NCBI RefSeq assembly: GCF_023566055.1
Contig: NZ_JALIQP010000005.1
Span: 1-64,000, forward strand
Direction of reading: 5' to 3'
From: Halosolutus amylolyticus
Lineage (GTDB): Archaea > Halobacteriota > Halobacteria > Halobacteriales > Natrialbaceae
DNA: 64,000 bases
A model generated the notes under the pieces. It was given only the letters and a program-made list of their open reading frames with translations. It made no database searches and was not told where the DNA came from. Shown one piece after another: positions 63,334 to 64,000 of this stretch (its first letter is position 1; the number at the start of each line of letters is the position of its first letter). The position numbers were made by a program, and so were the translations under genes.

Positions 63334-64000
63334 TCACCGGTCGTCGTAGACGACGTCGCCGTCGACCAGCGTCAGCGCCACGTCGATCGCGTCGATCTGA
63401 TCGGTCTGGTTCCACGGCGACGCCTCGAGGACGACCAGGTCGGCCCGTTTCCCGGCCTCGACCGTCCCCAGGCGGTCCTCGTCGAAGCCGGCGTAGGCCG
63501 CGCCACGCGTGTAGGCCCGGAGCGCCTCGGTAACCGACAGTCGCTGGGCGTCGACGGGCGCGTTCACCGCGTGGTGGATCCCGAGCAGGGGATCGAGCGG
63601 CATGCAGTCCGACCCGAACGCGAGCGGGACGTCGTAGTCCAGCGCGCGCCGGAACCGGTTCGTCCGTTTCCGCCGCTCGACGCCGAGGCGCTGGTCGTAG
63701 AGGCCGCCCTCCTGAGCCCAGCGGTGGAAGTTCGGCTGCATCGAGGCCACGATGCCGGTCTCGGCCATCCGCTCGAACTGGTCGTCGGTCGCCAGTTCCG
63801 CGTGCTCGATCCGGTGGCGGCTCCCGGCGGGATCGTCCGTCTCCGCGAGCGCCGACAGCGTCTCCTCGATCGCCTCGTCGCCGATCGCGTGCACGGAGAG
63901 CTGGAAGTCGTTGCCGTCGGCCCGATCGACGAGCGACGCGAGGGCCTCGGGATCGACGACCCACTGGCCGCGGTTGCCGTCCGCGTCGCCGTCGCCCGTC
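63334..64000 (-). CDS. Amidohydrolase family 3 protein, C-terminal part (cut by window edge)
   Basis: The minus-strand frame enters from beyond 64000 and ends at 63334. It encodes the C-terminal half of a YtcJ/amidohydrolase_3-type metal-dependent hydrolase: FQLSVHAIGDEAIEETL, SRHRIEHAELATDDQ, SMQPNFHRWAQEGG, LAFGSDCMPLDPLLGIHHAVNAP and the closing LGTVEAGKRADLVVLEASPW. The histidines and GSD aspartate are the expected metal and catalytic residues. At least 220 residues are visible; the start lies outside the window. Confidence 0.88.
   Translation of the reverse strand, partial: TGDGDADGNRGQWVVDPEALASLVDRADGNDFQLSVHAIGDEAIEETLSALAETDDPAGSRHRIEHAELATDDQFERMAETGIVASMQPNFHRWAQEGGLYDQRLGVERRKRTNRFRRALDYDVPLAFGSDCMPLDPLLGIHHAVNAPVDAQRLSVTEALRAYTRGAAYAGFDEDRLGTVEAGKRADLVVLEASPWNQTDQIDAIDVALTLVDGDVVYDDR

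Overview
This is a 64 kb piece of a haloarchaeal chromosome. The GC content is high, the encoded proteins are strongly acidic, and many genes look leaderless with a TATA-like box about 27-30 nt upstream. Marker families agree with this: an archaeal MptA-type GTP cyclohydrolase, the haloarchaeal RNA polymerase 'epsilon' protein, TrmB-type and Bat/HTH_10-type regulators, a PGF-CTERM protein, aCPSF1, and a ba3-type oxidase gene set ordered like cbaDBAE of Natronomonas. The gene content resembles the Natrialba/Natrinema/Haloterrigena group, but the species cannot be fixed from the sequence.

Layout. 0-10.8 kb: the tail of an integrase-core transposase, a five-gene Opp/Dpp-type ABC transporter operon, a secreted GH81 endo-beta-1,3-glucanase lipoprotein and a TrmB-type sugar regulator. 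Together these look like a laminarin/beta-1,3-glucan utilisation locus. 10.8-12.2 kb: poorly coding DNA ending in tRNA-Ile, with unusual hairpins that copy the tRNA T-arm. 12.2-17.8 kb: FxsA, a DUF255 thioredoxin-fold protein, a second TrmB-type regulator, a PGF-CTERM surface protein and MptA. 17.9-19.6 kb: a six-copy, 39-bp interspersed repeat family surrounding an RlaP-type nucleotidyltransferase. 19.7-27.2 kb: ordinary chromosomal genes (RNAP epsilon, isochorismatase-like hydrolase, DsbA/FrnE-like protein, NAD kinase, KaiC-like ATPase, amphi-Trp protein, UspA, membrane proteins). 27.4-38.7 kb: an accessory, scarred region with three tRNAs (Gly, Thr, initiator Met), a frameshifted HNH endonuclease, two decayed IS1341/TnpB-type element ends, a 5'-truncated beta-lactamase-fold gene, an 82-bp palindromic MITE-like element, RNase J, an aCPSF1-family nuclease and a broken nicotinate phosphoribosyltransferase. 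The intact NadE, GNAT, enoyl-CoA hydratase and DUF7114-like genes lie within it. 38.7-51.0 kb: membrane proteins, a stand-alone E2 acyltransferase domain, a CPBP protease, an HTH regulator, OsmC, a cystathionine gamma-synthase/lyase, a LiaF-like protein, a divergent cytochrome P450/Bat-type regulator pair, a methyltransferase and a PRC-barrel-like protein. 51.1-54.8 kb: a solitary 1225-aa Eco57I-type DNA methylase. 55.3-62.7 kb: a ba3-type terminal oxidase locus, with structural genes on the plus strand (CbaD-like, CuA subunit, haem-copper subunit I, CbaE-like) and copper-delivery genes on the minus strand (CcoI/CopA-type ATPase, DsbD_2/SafE-like protein, small membrane protein). 62.9-64 kb: a small Cys/His protein and the C-terminal part of an amidohydrolase cut by the window edge.

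The most unusual features are (i) two tRNA genes whose 3' flanks share one architecture, a hairpin followed by a second hairpin carrying a copy of the tRNA 3' end, (ii) the 39-bp repeat array around a nucleotidyltransferase, (iii) two element ends that share a 15-bp core and a covarying hairpin resembling TnpB omega-RNA/right-end structures, one of them cutting a gene next to its catalytic motif, and (iv) a CuA subunit with an added CARDB-like domain. No CRISPR array or complete defence island is visible.
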